Assembly (NCBI GenBank): GCA_011524395.1
Contig: WTKN01000021.1
Span: 1 to 45,698, forward strand
Reading direction: 5' to 3'
DNA from: Moorena sp. SS36440bin_2
GTDB lineage: Bacteria > Cyanobacteriota > Cyanobacteriia > Cyanobacteriales > Coleofasciculaceae
Length of the DNA stretch: 45,698 nt
Shown: positions 34,464 to 42,850 of the stretch, in pieces
How positions within the stretch are numbered: position 1 is the stretch's first letter
Layout: every line of letters starts with the position of its first letter
The notes under the pieces: model-generated
Databases searched by the model: none
The model's input: the letters and a program-made list of their open reading frames with translations, nothing else
What the model was told of the DNA's origin: nothing
Translations under genes and position numbers: made by a program

Positions 34464-35540
34464 ATGCGGATAGCTCAAGTTTCCCCCTTATGGGAGAGAG
34501 TTCCCCCACCAGGCTATGGTGGTATCGAACTCGTTGTGAGCCAACTAACTGATGAATTAGTTCGTCGTGGTCACGATGTGACCCTATTTGCGTCTGGAGA
34601 TTCCATCACTATCGCAAAACTAAAGTCTGTGGCTCCTCAGGCGTTGCGCCTTGACCCCTCCGTAGAAGCACCAATAGTTTACGAACTACTGCAACTGGCT
34701 CAAATTGGCGAGGTGGCTAATGAGTTTGACCTAATTCACTTTCACACAGGGATGATTACCTTTCCGGTGATTGACACGTACAAGACCCCTGTGGTTCATA
34801 CCATGCATGGTCGCTTTGGCCATGATATTAGCAAGGCTTATGCACGATACAGCCACATACCCCATATTAGCATCAGTAATCATCAGCGCTCATCCGGACC
34901 AGAGATGAATTATGTTGGTACTGTTTACAATGGTGTTAAAATAGAAGACTATCCGTTCAATCCAAAAGCAGCCGATGACCCCCCCTACTTAGGGTTTTTG
35001 GGTCGTTTGTCAAAGGAGAAAGGCCCTCATCATGCGATCAGAATTGCCCGTGAAACCGGCTGGAACTTGAAAATGGCGGGCAAGGTTGATGTAGTTGACC
35101 GAGAGTTTTTTGACGAAGAAGTTGCTCCCCACATCGACGGTAAACAAATTCAATACTTGGGTGAAGTGACCCACGAACAGAAGGTGGATTTATTATCCAA
35201 AGCCAGCTTGACCCTATTTCCGATTACCTGGCCCGAACCTTTTGGTTTGGTCATGATTGAGTCAATGTGTGTTGGGACTCCAGTGATTGCCACGAACTTT
35301 GGCTCTGTACCGGAAGTGGTGGCAGACAAGAGAACTGGGATAATCTGTCCCACTGTTGAGGATATAAAGGCTGCCATTCCAGAGGCTCTTAAACTCTCTC
35401 GAGAAGAGTGCCGTAAGTATGTAGAAGAGACCTTCAGTGTTCCTAAAATGGTTGATGGCTATGAAGCGGCTTATCAGAAATTGCTAGAACAGCATAAGTC
35501 AGCTAATGGCATAAGCTCAGCCCCTGTCAGTGCAGTATAA
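34464..35540 (+). CDS. GT4-family glycosyltransferase
   Basis: 358 aa from the ATG at 34464. A GT-B fold: the N-terminal Rossmann domain has VPPPGYGGIELVVSQLTDELV and FDLIHFHTG. The C-terminal domain has LGRLSKEKGPHHAIRIA and the nucleotide-sugar E-x7-E motif in WPEPFGLVMIESM, followed by GTPVIATNFGSVPEVV. It transfers a sugar with retention from a nucleotide sugar; donor and acceptor are not readable. It lies in the carbohydrate segment close to the GH65 fusion, sucrose synthase and amylo-1,6-glucosidase genes (opposite strand), so it may belong to disaccharide or glucan metabolism. No membrane segment. Confidence 0.9.
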   Translation: MRIAQVSPLWERVPPPGYGGIELVVSQLTDELVRRGHDVTLFASGDSITIAKLKSVAPQALRLDPSVEAPIVYELLQLAQIGEVANEFDLIHFHTGMITFPVIDTYKTPVVHTMHGRFGHDISKAYARYSHIPHISISNHQRSSGPEMNYVGTVYNGVKIEDYPFNPKAADDPPYLGFLGRLSKEKGPHHAIRIARETGWNLKMAGKVDVVDREFFDEEVAPHIDGKQIQYLGEVTHEQKVDLLSKASLTLFPITWPEPFGLVMIESMCVGTPVIATNFGSVPEVVADKRTGIICPTVEDIKAAIPEALKLSREECRKYVEETFSVPKMVDGYEAAYQKLLEQHKSANGISSAPVSAV

Positions 35541-36001
35541 TCGTTTAGATAATGCTTAAGGCTTTATCCAGATAATTATAGGAAATCGGAAGGCAAAACT
35601 ACCCACATTCATGGGAAAAATGTAGCCAACCACGGCACTTTTCAGTGCAGTGAATCTGTTAGTTTCAAAAAGTAAAACCCAGTAGGAAAAACCATCTACG
35701 TTTTTAAACAATCTAGTTCAGTCTAGTTAAGTAAAAACCTCTGCAAAGCAGGCCACTACTAGATAAACTAGTATATGTATAGGTAGGAAGCCATGGTGGT
35801 AATTCACTCTAAACATAAAAACGAAATAGAAAAGTCCTGAGTTGCCAAGTTCATTGAGTTCTGAATAATAAATGACAGTAACTGATTTATAATAAGCAGC
35901 ACTCGCTACTCGGTACTCAGGACTATAACCAAAAAAATATGGCTGGGTGAATTAGACTTCACCCAGCCAATTTAGTTCAAAATAGTTAGTTCATGCATAC
36001 C
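35541..36001. other. 461-bp convergent spacer with terminator
   Basis: Between the converging GT4 and GH65 genes. It holds a strong terminator (35941-35968) for the minus-strand gene. The rest is AT-rich and shows no gene. Confidence 0.65.
35941..35968 (-). terminator. Rho-independent terminator of the GH65-betaPGM gene
   Basis: A perfect 11-bp stem, GGCTGGGTGAA/TTCACCCAGCC, with a 6-nt loop. It lies 33 bp past the minus-strand stop at 36002 and is followed there by ATATTTTTTTGG. Confidence 0.9.
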
Positions 36002-38983
36002 CTAACAAGGAATTAAACGATTCCCTGCTAATTGTTTTTGGAGGTTGCTCCAGTGTATGCCTTCGAGACTGGGTAAAACCAGGTGGGCTGCTCCAACTCG
36101 TTCAACTGGACCAAGTCCCACAGACCACATACCAGCAGCTAGAGCGGCTTCGACACCAGACCCGGCATCTTCTACTACTACACAATAAGCGGGTTCCAAT
36201 CCCAACTGCTGTGCTGCGTGCAAGAAAAGATCTGGTGCAGGCTTAGAGCGGGTGACACTGTAGCCGTCAGAAATTGAATCAATGCGATCGCTAATACCCA
36301 ATCGTTCCATAACTTCCTTGGCATTTTTGCTACCGGAGCCAATCGCAACTTTGATACCAACTTCCTTGAGTTCAGTCAATAACTCTAGGGCTCCAGGTAG
36401 TAAGTCAGCCTTAGAGATGTTCTTGATCAATTCCAGATAGAACTTGTTTTTGCGATCCATCATCTCTTGGAGTTGGTCTTCTGTGGCTGAGCGACCGTTC
36501 AAAAGTTCCATCAGGGACTCTCGACGTGAAAGACCCCGCAGTGCTTCGTTGGCCTCGCGATTAAAGGGAATACCCTCTTCATCAGCTAGTTTTTGCCAAG
36601 CTTGGTAATGATATTCTGCGGTATCAGTGATTACGCCATCTAAGTCAAAAATTACACCTTGGATTTGAGCTGGAGAGCCGGGGGGTCGAGAACTTGAGGA
36701 GATGGTAGTCCCAGATTGTGCTGTTTGAGTACTGGTTTCTGGATTGAGATCAAACTCGTACTTTTGTCCACGCCATTGCAGCTTAAACTTCAGACGTGTC
36801 CAGCCCGGTAGGAAGTGGGGAATAGCAACCGGTCCATCGTCTGTGAACTTGATCCCAGCACATCCAAAGATTATAGCTTGCCATAGACCACCACCGGAAG
36901 CAGCATGAATTCCTTCATGAGCGTTACGCCGCACATTTTCTAGGTCTACCATCGCTGCCCGCATAAAGTGTACATAAGCTTCCTCGGTCTTTCCTAATTC
37001 AGAAGCGAGGATGGCGTGAACCGCAGGACCGAGGGACGAACCATAGGTGTGATCGGTGCGAGGAGAATAGTAGTCCCAACTTCGTTGCAAAATTTCCCGA
37101 TATTTTTCTGGGTTAGAGGTTACGCCGTACTGCTCCCGCATCAGGTATAGCAACATCAAGACATCTGGCTGCTTGAGTACTTGCTTTTTACTTGCTCCCT
37201 CAATGCCAAGGATAGCCTGCATGGAACGGGTACGTGGCTCGTAATCTTCCAGGTTGATGTCTTCAATTTGGAAGAACCCCTCACACTGTTCGATTAAGTC
37301 TCTTTCATGGTCATAGGGTATCCACATCCGACGGATAATTTCAGACCACAGACTAACTCGGCTTGGGGTTAGCTCCAATGTTTCTTCTAGTTCTTTAGCT
37401 TTCTGTGGATGTTCACGACGCAACCAGTCTAGGACGAACTGAGCAGTCTCTAGGTGCCATTGAACCATGCGGTTGGTGAAGGCATTGTTGTCAATCCCTT
37501 CATGGTATTCATCAGGACCAATCACATCCCGGAGTTCATAGCGCTCCCGTTTACCATTCCACTCAACCCGAGTTCCCCAGAATACCGCTGTATCTAGGAT
37601 AATTTCAGCACCGTAACGTACCACCCAGTCATCATCACCGGTAGCTTGCCAATATTTCCAAATACCATAGACTACATCAGTAGTGATGTGGAGTTCGCGA
37701 TCGCCACACCAAATTCGGATCGGGTCTCCATCCTTCTCAGCAGGGAGAACCCAGCGAGGGGTTACTTCGTCACCGGTTGCAGCACTTTCCCAGGCGTAAA
37801 CGGCTCCCGGATAGCCCTGAAGCTTAGCTTTACGCCTTGCCCCAGGTAAAGTATGGTAACGGTAGGTCAGCAAATTCTTTGCGATCTGGGGCTGAGTCAA
37901 GATCATCAGCGGCAGGATAAAAATTTCTGTATCCCAGAAAACGTGACCCCGATAGCCAAAACCAGAAAGGGTTTTAGCGGGAATATTCACCCGGTCATCA
38001 TGACGGGGAGCACAAATAAACAATTGGAACAAATTGTAGCGTATAGCAATCTGAGCGTTGAGGTCTCCTTCAATGACAACATCGCTATCTTGCCAAATCT
38101 TATCCCAAGCTGCCTCATGTCGAGAGAATAGGGTGAGATAATCCGGTTGGTTGACCAGGTGTTCCTGGGCTACCTTTTCTGGGGTTTCGGTGTCCCGGGA
38201 TGTGAAAACACTAATTACTTTATCTAGGGTCACGAGCTGGCCTGAGCGCACTTGTAAGGTAGTGGCTAAGGTGGGGTGACCTTCACAGCCCTTCAGCTGT
38301 ATTTGGGCATCATCAACACCACTGACACTGACTCTCGAAGCCATACCCAGTTCGATGGCAGTATGACGGGTGCGAACGTGTAACCAGATACTTCCTTCGG
38401 ATGTCTGGTTAGTTCCCGTTGAAATCTGACCCTGTTTCAACCATTCCCAGTGGAGCACCCCTTGGTTATCTGGATAACCATTGATGCTGGCTTGAATTTC
38501 GATTGCCCCATCGAAATCCACCGGAGTGATTTGAAAGCGAAGGGCTAACAGATGGTCATCAGCCATACTGGCAAAACGCTCGACATGGATATCGATAGTC
38601 TTACCACCAGGACTACGCCAACGCACATCACGAGTTAGCTTGCCTCGACGCAGGTCAAGTTTACGTTCGTAGTGCAAGATCTCGCCTTGATCAAGACGAA
38701 AGCGTTCACCTTCTACAACTATCACTATCGGTAGCCAATCAGGACAATTAGCCAGTTCAGTATAGACAACTGGCACATCGTCGTAGACACCATTAATCAA
38801 TGTCATTGGCCATGCAGCGTGATACCCTTCCTCAAAGCTACCTCGGGTACTGAGGTAACCATTGCCAATGGTAAAAACGGTTTCCTTGTAGTGCAATTGA
38901 GTCGGATCAAACTTGGTCTCAGTTACTGTCCAATCGCTGTAGATGTGGTTAGAGCTAGATGGGGACGATACTTTGGCATCCAT
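36002..38983 (-). CDS. GH65 disaccharide phosphorylase fused to beta-phosphoglucomutase
   Basis: 993 aa, two enzymes in one chain. Residues ~1-760 form a GH65 phosphorylase (maltose/trehalose/kojibiose type), with an N-terminal beta-sandwich (TIGNGYLSTRGSFEEG), an (alpha/alpha)6 barrel (GYRGHVFWDTEIFILPL) and the general acid Glu in VIGPDEYHEGIDNNA near 490. Residues ~775-990 form a HAD-fold beta-phosphoglucomutase: FDLDGVITDTAEYH, catalytic Asp pair near 780, GLSRRESL and SRSKP-like TRSKPAPD. The chain splits a disaccharide to beta-glucose-1-phosphate and glucose, then makes glucose-6-phosphate. The disaccharide is not determined. The linker (TAQSGTTISSSSRPPGSPAQ) is flexible. Next upstream on the same strand is sucrose synthase. 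Cytosolic. Confidence 0.92.
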   Translation of the reverse strand: MDAKVSSPSSSNHIYSDWTVTETKFDPTQLHYKETVFTIGNGYLSTRGSFEEGYHAAWPMTLINGVYDDVPVVYTELANCPDWLPIVIVVEGERFRLDQGEILHYERKLDLRRGKLTRDVRWRSPGGKTIDIHVERFASMADDHLLALRFQITPVDFDGAIEIQASINGYPDNQGVLHWEWLKQGQISTGTNQTSEGSIWLHVRTRHTAIELGMASRVSVSGVDDAQIQLKGCEGHPTLATTLQVRSGQLVTLDKVISVFTSRDTETPEKVAQEHLVNQPDYLTLFSRHEAAWDKIWQDSDVVIEGDLNAQIAIRYNLFQLFICAPRHDDRVNIPAKTLSGFGYRGHVFWDTEIFILPLMILTQPQIAKNLLTYRYHTLPGARRKAKLQGYPGAVYAWESAATGDEVTPRWVLPAEKDGDPIRIWCGDRELHITTDVVYGIWKYWQATGDDDWVVRYGAEIILDTAVFWGTRVEWNGKRERYELRDVIGPDEYHEGIDNNAFTNRMVQWHLETAQFVLDWLRREHPQKAKELEETLELTPSRVSLWSEIIRRMWIPYDHERDLIEQCEGFFQIEDINLEDYEPRTRSMQAILGIEGASKKQVLKQPDVLMLLYLMREQYGVTSNPEKYREILQRSWDYYSPRTDHTYGSSLGPAVHAILASELGKTEEAYVHFMRAAMVDLENVRRNAHEGIHAASGGGLWQAIIFGCAGIKFTDDGPVAIPHFLPGWTRLKFKLQWRGQKYEFDLNPETSTQTAQSGTTISSSSRPPGSPAQIQGVIFDLDGVITDTAEYHYQAWQKLADEEGIPFNREANEALRGLSRRESLMELLNGRSATEDQLQEMMDRKNKFYLELIKNISKADLLPGALELLTELKEVGIKVAIGSGSKNAKEVMERLGISDRIDSISDGYSVTRSKPAPDLFLHAAQQLGLEPAYCVVVEDAGSGVEAALAAGMWSVGLGPVERVGAAHLVLPSLEGIHWSNLQKQLAGNRLIPC

Positions 38984-39380
38984 AGTTAGTCGTTAGTGTT
39001 GCTGTGGTGGGTGGTTCCTTGAGTGAGGTCAAACGCTTCCCTTCGCTTGTGGGGTATAGGGTGTAGGGTTTAGGGAGTGAGAGATAGGGGTAATGGGGCT
39101 GTGAACAGAAGATGGGACAACGCCACCCTTGAAACTCGGATCACTAACACCAGATTTTCCCCATACCCCATACCAGACAATCTAAACCCCTGCTGTGAAG
39201 GGAAGGCTACTAGCAATTAATTGAAATACTTATTGGCTCAGGCAAATTGCCCATAATTAGTGAATTCACTAATTATTATGCGATTTCCGCATTAACCGAC
39301 AAATCAACAAATCTTTGGTTAGCTGTTAGTAGCCAACATCGAAGAATCAGTTGAGGTCAGTTAAGGATAGGAGGCTTAAT

Positions 39381-39428
39381 AACTAGTAATTTCTATAACT
39401 AGTAATTTATATAACTAGTAATTTCTAG
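39381..39428. repeat. 16-bp tandem repeat, 3 copies
   Basis: AACTAGTAATTTCTAT begins at 39381, 39397 and 39413, with only one or two differences. Upstream of the GH65 gene on its own strand. Confidence 0.85.
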
Positions 39429-39524
39429 AATCAGCCTCCATAATTACACGGGTTTTGTGCAACTAAGATTAGGAGTAATGTTTTTCGGACTTCGTCCCGC
39501 TTCCGCGAACGGTAGGAATATAGA

Positions 39525-39590
39525 GGTGCGACCCGTGGCGAATTTAATTCGCCTACAGAAAGCGCACCATTACAGTCTTGGGAGTTTCCC
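39525..39590. repeat. Dispersed palindromic repeat (GGTGCGACCCGTGGC)
   Basis: GAGGTGCGACCCGTGGC-AATTTAATT is shared in inverse orientation with 30876-30921. GGCGAATTTAATTCGCC at the centre is itself palindromic. The outer arms GGTGCG and CGCACC frame it. Confidence 0.8.
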
Positions 39591-39865
39591 CAACTACTAC
39601 GGACAGAGCTACGAACTGGCGGTCATTCGTAGGTGTCGTAACCATTACAAGGAGCGGACTAATGTCCATTGCAGTGCGTCTTAGCTAGCCAATTCCGGAT
39701 TAACCAAAAATGACTAGGGAATTAACTAAGAGTGAGTTCTTATTAGCTTAAAATCAGTAGATTTTGAAGGCTTTTAAGCATTACTTTAGAAACAGTCAGC
39801 TCAACCATTAAGTTGTGATGCTTTCTGCTCTCCCTCCTCACTTTTTTATAGCCCATAATCTCTGA

Positions 39866-42286
39866 TTAACGCGAGCTATGCTTGGCTAGCAAGTTTGTCG
39901 CTCTGGGTTTATAAATCAGATAGAACAAAGCTTCTAGGTAGCGCAGCAGAGCTTCTCGGCTTTCTTTAGAGGTTTCGCTCCAGAATCCGTAAATTTTTGC
40001 GAGTGAGAGGAGCTGCTTGGTATGCAACTGCCAATTGTATTTATCCCGAACTCGCTTGATACCTGCTTGAGAAATTTTCTGCCAGTAGTCAGGGGTGTGT
40101 TCGCACTTTGAAATAAATTCCTGGATTTTTTCGGCAGTCTCTTTCAAGTCTGTGGGATTAATCAGAAACCCATTATCGCCATTTTGAATAATCTCTGATG
40201 GTCCACCAAATTGAGTAGCAAATGTTGGTAAACCGGATACCATGGCTTCTAAAACGGTGAGACCAAAGGCTTCAAAGCGAGCAGGATGGACTAAAATTCC
40301 TCCTAAATCAGCAATCACTCGGTAGGATTCACCGATATCGGGGGTGGTCAGACGTAGTCCAATCCATCGAATTTTGCCCTGAAGATGGTATTGCTCAATT
40401 AGCTGGTTGAGCTTCTCGATTTCCCCTTTCTCTTCTGGATCAGTGGCGTCCTCAACCCTGACATGGCTAGTGATTAAAATTAGGTTGCACTGTTGCTGAA
40501 GTTCTTTTGAACTGGCAAAGCATTCCACTAAGCCAGTCAGGTTTTTGATTGAGGTTAGGGGCGCAATGGTGAGAATCGGGCGCTGGTTAGGACTGTTGAG
40601 ATACCCGATAATTTCAGGGTCTTCCTTGGTCAACAGCAAGTCTTTAACCCGTTCACTGTCGTAGTCAATCCGGTCTGATGTCTGAGTGTAGGGAAAGAAA
40701 ATCTTTTCGTTGAGCCCTGGTGGTACCACATTAAATTTGGGGCTGAATAACTCAATCCCATTCACCACATGATACAGTTCAGGCATACTGAAAGATTTGT
40801 AAGACTCGTAGTAGCCTACACTCTCTGGTGTTCCCACAAGCTCCTCATAGGTACTGGTCAGAATGAAATCCGCTGAATTCATCGCAATTAAATCAGCGGT
40901 AAATTGTATGGAGAAGTTGTATTGGGACTCAAAGTCTTTCCAGTAGAGGTCGCTAAACAGATATTTAGGCTTTTCCATGGTGTGAGCAATACTGCCATGG
41001 ATAGCGTTTAGGCGTCTGGCCAGCAGAAACGCAACTAAACTCCCATCGGAATAGTTTCCGATAACTAAGTCTGGACTACCCTGGAATTCTTCTAGCAGGG
41101 CTTTTTCTGCATCTAAGGAAAACGATTCGAGATAGGGCCAGATCTCAAATTTGGAAATCCAGTTGTCGGTGACATTTGGATTAAATTCCTGGAAAGGAAC
41201 GCGCAAAATCCAACCGTTGCTGGTGCCTTGGATTTTTTCTAGGCGTAGATTGCACTGGGTTCCTTCACAGTTGGGAATTAGGCGAGTCAGAACGATCACC
41301 TTTGGTTCGACGCCCAGAACGTCAAGACCTGAGAGTTTAATATTGTTTTGGATGGTTTTTTCCAGGCTACTGGCTTGGTCGATGACGTATGCCACTTGAC
41401 CAGCGGTTTCGGGAAGACCCAAGACTCCTTCTTGGCCAACCCAGCCATGAACGGAAACCAGAACAACCCGAAAGATTAGGGGAATACGAGAAATAAAGGC
41501 TTCGAGGACTGCATGATCAGGAGCGTCCATTAACCGCTCAAGGAGTTCTAGGGTTTCCCGCACTCGACCAGCAGTGTTACCCCAACCTGCTTCAAAACCC
41601 AGAACTTGAAGCTCGAAGCGAAACTTTTCATAGGGGGTATGAGCTGGTAGATCCCCGACTAATGTGAGTGCTTCCTTAAGCTTGTCAAAGAGTTGGGTCG
41701 TTGAGTCAATTCGGTTGTTGAGGAGTAATGGGGTCTGGTCGTAGTGGTGTGCTCGTAAGTTTTTCAACAGCTCTTCTAGCCATTGCTTAGAGTCAGCAAA
41801 TAATTGGCTAGATAAGTAACGGTTAAGAAACTCCAGTCCATTGCCAATTTTTCTCGGGTCACGAATTGTAGGAGTATTTTTGTAAAACGGACCAACATCA
41901 ATTTCTAGCAGACCCCCTTTTTCTGGGAAGTAGCGCTTAACCCAGCGATCGCGTAAGCTTAGTAACTCCTCTACTGGCATTGGTTCAAAACTGCTCAAAT
42001 CCGCTGCCAGCCGATAGATTTCTTGAGAAGCAACCCTTGTGCGCAGAAGAAGCCAAAGGTTTTGCTTTTCCAGAATAATTTCGTGGGTATAGTTCAGTAG
42101 TTCGGCGATAGAGGAAGTTCTTTTAAAGTAAGCAGGCTTGTCATGAGTAGTGCAGTAATTATCAAACGCTTGCAGAATCTGATTCCTTAGAAAGTACTGC
42201 TCTTGTTCAGATCGCAGTTGGCTGATAAACTGACGCAAATCAGCTTTCTCGTTACTTTGGAGAACAGCTCGTAACAAACTAGACAT
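39866..42286 (-). CDS. susA: Sucrose synthase
   Basis: 806 aa, the normal length. It reversibly converts sucrose and a nucleoside diphosphate (UDP or ADP) to a nucleotide-glucose and fructose. The N-terminal regulatory region (MSSLLRAVLQ, residues 1-~270) is followed by the GT-B core: GRVRETLELL, VHGWVGQEGVLGLPETAGQVAYV and VVPPGLNEKIFFPY. The E-x7-E motif FGLTVLEAMVSGLPTFATQFGGP (about 680-702) marks the nucleotide-sugar site. In cyanobacteria it mainly serves sucrose breakdown feeding glycogen and polysaccharide synthesis (family knowledge). It ends before the GH65-betaPGM gene on the same strand across a repeat-rich gap. Confidence 0.96.
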   Translation of the reverse strand: MSSLLRAVLQSNEKADLRQFISQLRSEQEQYFLRNQILQAFDNYCTTHDKPAYFKRTSSIAELLNYTHEIILEKQNLWLLLRTRVASQEIYRLAADLSSFEPMPVEELLSLRDRWVKRYFPEKGGLLEIDVGPFYKNTPTIRDPRKIGNGLEFLNRYLSSQLFADSKQWLEELLKNLRAHHYDQTPLLLNNRIDSTTQLFDKLKEALTLVGDLPAHTPYEKFRFELQVLGFEAGWGNTAGRVRETLELLERLMDAPDHAVLEAFISRIPLIFRVVLVSVHGWVGQEGVLGLPETAGQVAYVIDQASSLEKTIQNNIKLSGLDVLGVEPKVIVLTRLIPNCEGTQCNLRLEKIQGTSNGWILRVPFQEFNPNVTDNWISKFEIWPYLESFSLDAEKALLEEFQGSPDLVIGNYSDGSLVAFLLARRLNAIHGSIAHTMEKPKYLFSDLYWKDFESQYNFSIQFTADLIAMNSADFILTSTYEELVGTPESVGYYESYKSFSMPELYHVVNGIELFSPKFNVVPPGLNEKIFFPYTQTSDRIDYDSERVKDLLLTKEDPEIIGYLNSPNQRPILTIAPLTSIKNLTGLVECFASSKELQQQCNLILITSHVRVEDATDPEEKGEIEKLNQLIEQYHLQGKIRWIGLRLTTPDIGESYRVIADLGGILVHPARFEAFGLTVLEAMVSGLPTFATQFGGPSEIIQNGDNGFLINPTDLKETAEKIQEFISKCEHTPDYWQKISQAGIKRVRDKYNWQLHTKQLLSLAKIYGFWSETSKESREALLRYLEALFYLIYKPRATNLLAKHSSR

Positions 42287-42565
42287 AGTAACTTAGCGTG
42301 TCTTGTCCATGGTGGGTCTGTAACCTACTCTTGCTAAGCGCCCTTGGCTAGCAGGAAGTAGGATTGTCGTCGGAGATTGGCTCACTCCTTGGGATCTTCT
42401 GGCAGTGGGGCAATCGCTTACCCCACTATCGTGATTTGAATTAGGGCGGGGTGTGCCAAGCTTTAAGTAAGCAACCGCCATATTTACATGATTCCCTTAG
42501 ATCGACAAGGCAGTTGGAAAATACATGGAAACAATTAAGCTTTTAATTATGATTAAAATAATTTT

Positions 42566-42612
42566 TTTAGGTGCCCTTGACCAATGACGAATTAAATTCG
42601 CCCTTTGGTGCG
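42566..42612. repeat. Dispersed AATTAAATTCGCC palindromic repeat
   Basis: AGGTGCCCTTGACCAATGAC, then GAATTAAATTCGCC and GGTGCGCACCT: outer arms AGGTGC/GCACCT with a GAATTAAATTC core. Related to the repeats at 30876-30921 and 39525-39590. Confidence 0.75.
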
Positions 42613-42750
42613 CACCTGCCGATACCCCACCTACACTCAAACACCCTGAACAATAGGTTTAAACTCCCAAGCACTATCCGGCTGAATGGTCAAGACAACT
42701 TGCCGACCATCGGCACGAGCGCAAGTATAAAGGAAGTGCGTGGGAGTTCA

Positions 42751-42798
42751 GCGCTTAGTGCTAAGGGTCAATTGTATGAAAGCCTTACCACTAAGCGC
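42751..42798. promoter_or_regulatory. Long stem-loop downstream of the debranching gene
   Basis: Arms GCGCTTAGTG-C-TAAGG and CCTTA-C-CACTAAGCGC pair over 15 bp with a single C-C mismatch and a 16-nt loop. It is 53 bp past the minus-strand stop at 42851, but no T-run follows, so it may be an mRNA-end structure or a repeat rather than a standard terminator. Confidence 0.55.
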
Positions 42799-42850
42799 CA
42801 GACAAATTTATAGCCCTATGCTTTGTCTTTTCCCTTTGCTATTAACTGGA

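Larger units (their letters stand above)
38984..39865. other. 882-bp intergenic region, dispersed repeats
   Basis: Between the GH65 gene and susA (both minus). It holds a three-copy 16-bp repeat (39381-39428), a dispersed GTGCGACCCGTGGC repeat (39525-39590), and short inverted motifs. A 75-aa ORF at 39457-39684 overlaps these repeats and is not supported. Confidence 0.65.
42287..42850. other. 564-bp intergenic region with a long stem-loop
   Basis: Between the amylo-1,6-glucosidase gene and susA (both minus). It holds a dispersed repeat (42566-42612) and a 16-bp stem-loop (42751-42798). A 62-aa ORF at 42293-42481 and others look like noise. Confidence 0.65.

Noticed and set aside
39457-39684. 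75-aa ORF
   Set aside because: It runs through dispersed palindromic repeats, has no recognisable protein pattern and no ribosome site.
42293-42481. 62-aa minus-strand ORF upstream of susA
   Set aside because: Low-information composition with no start signal or known motif; directly abuts susA without support.
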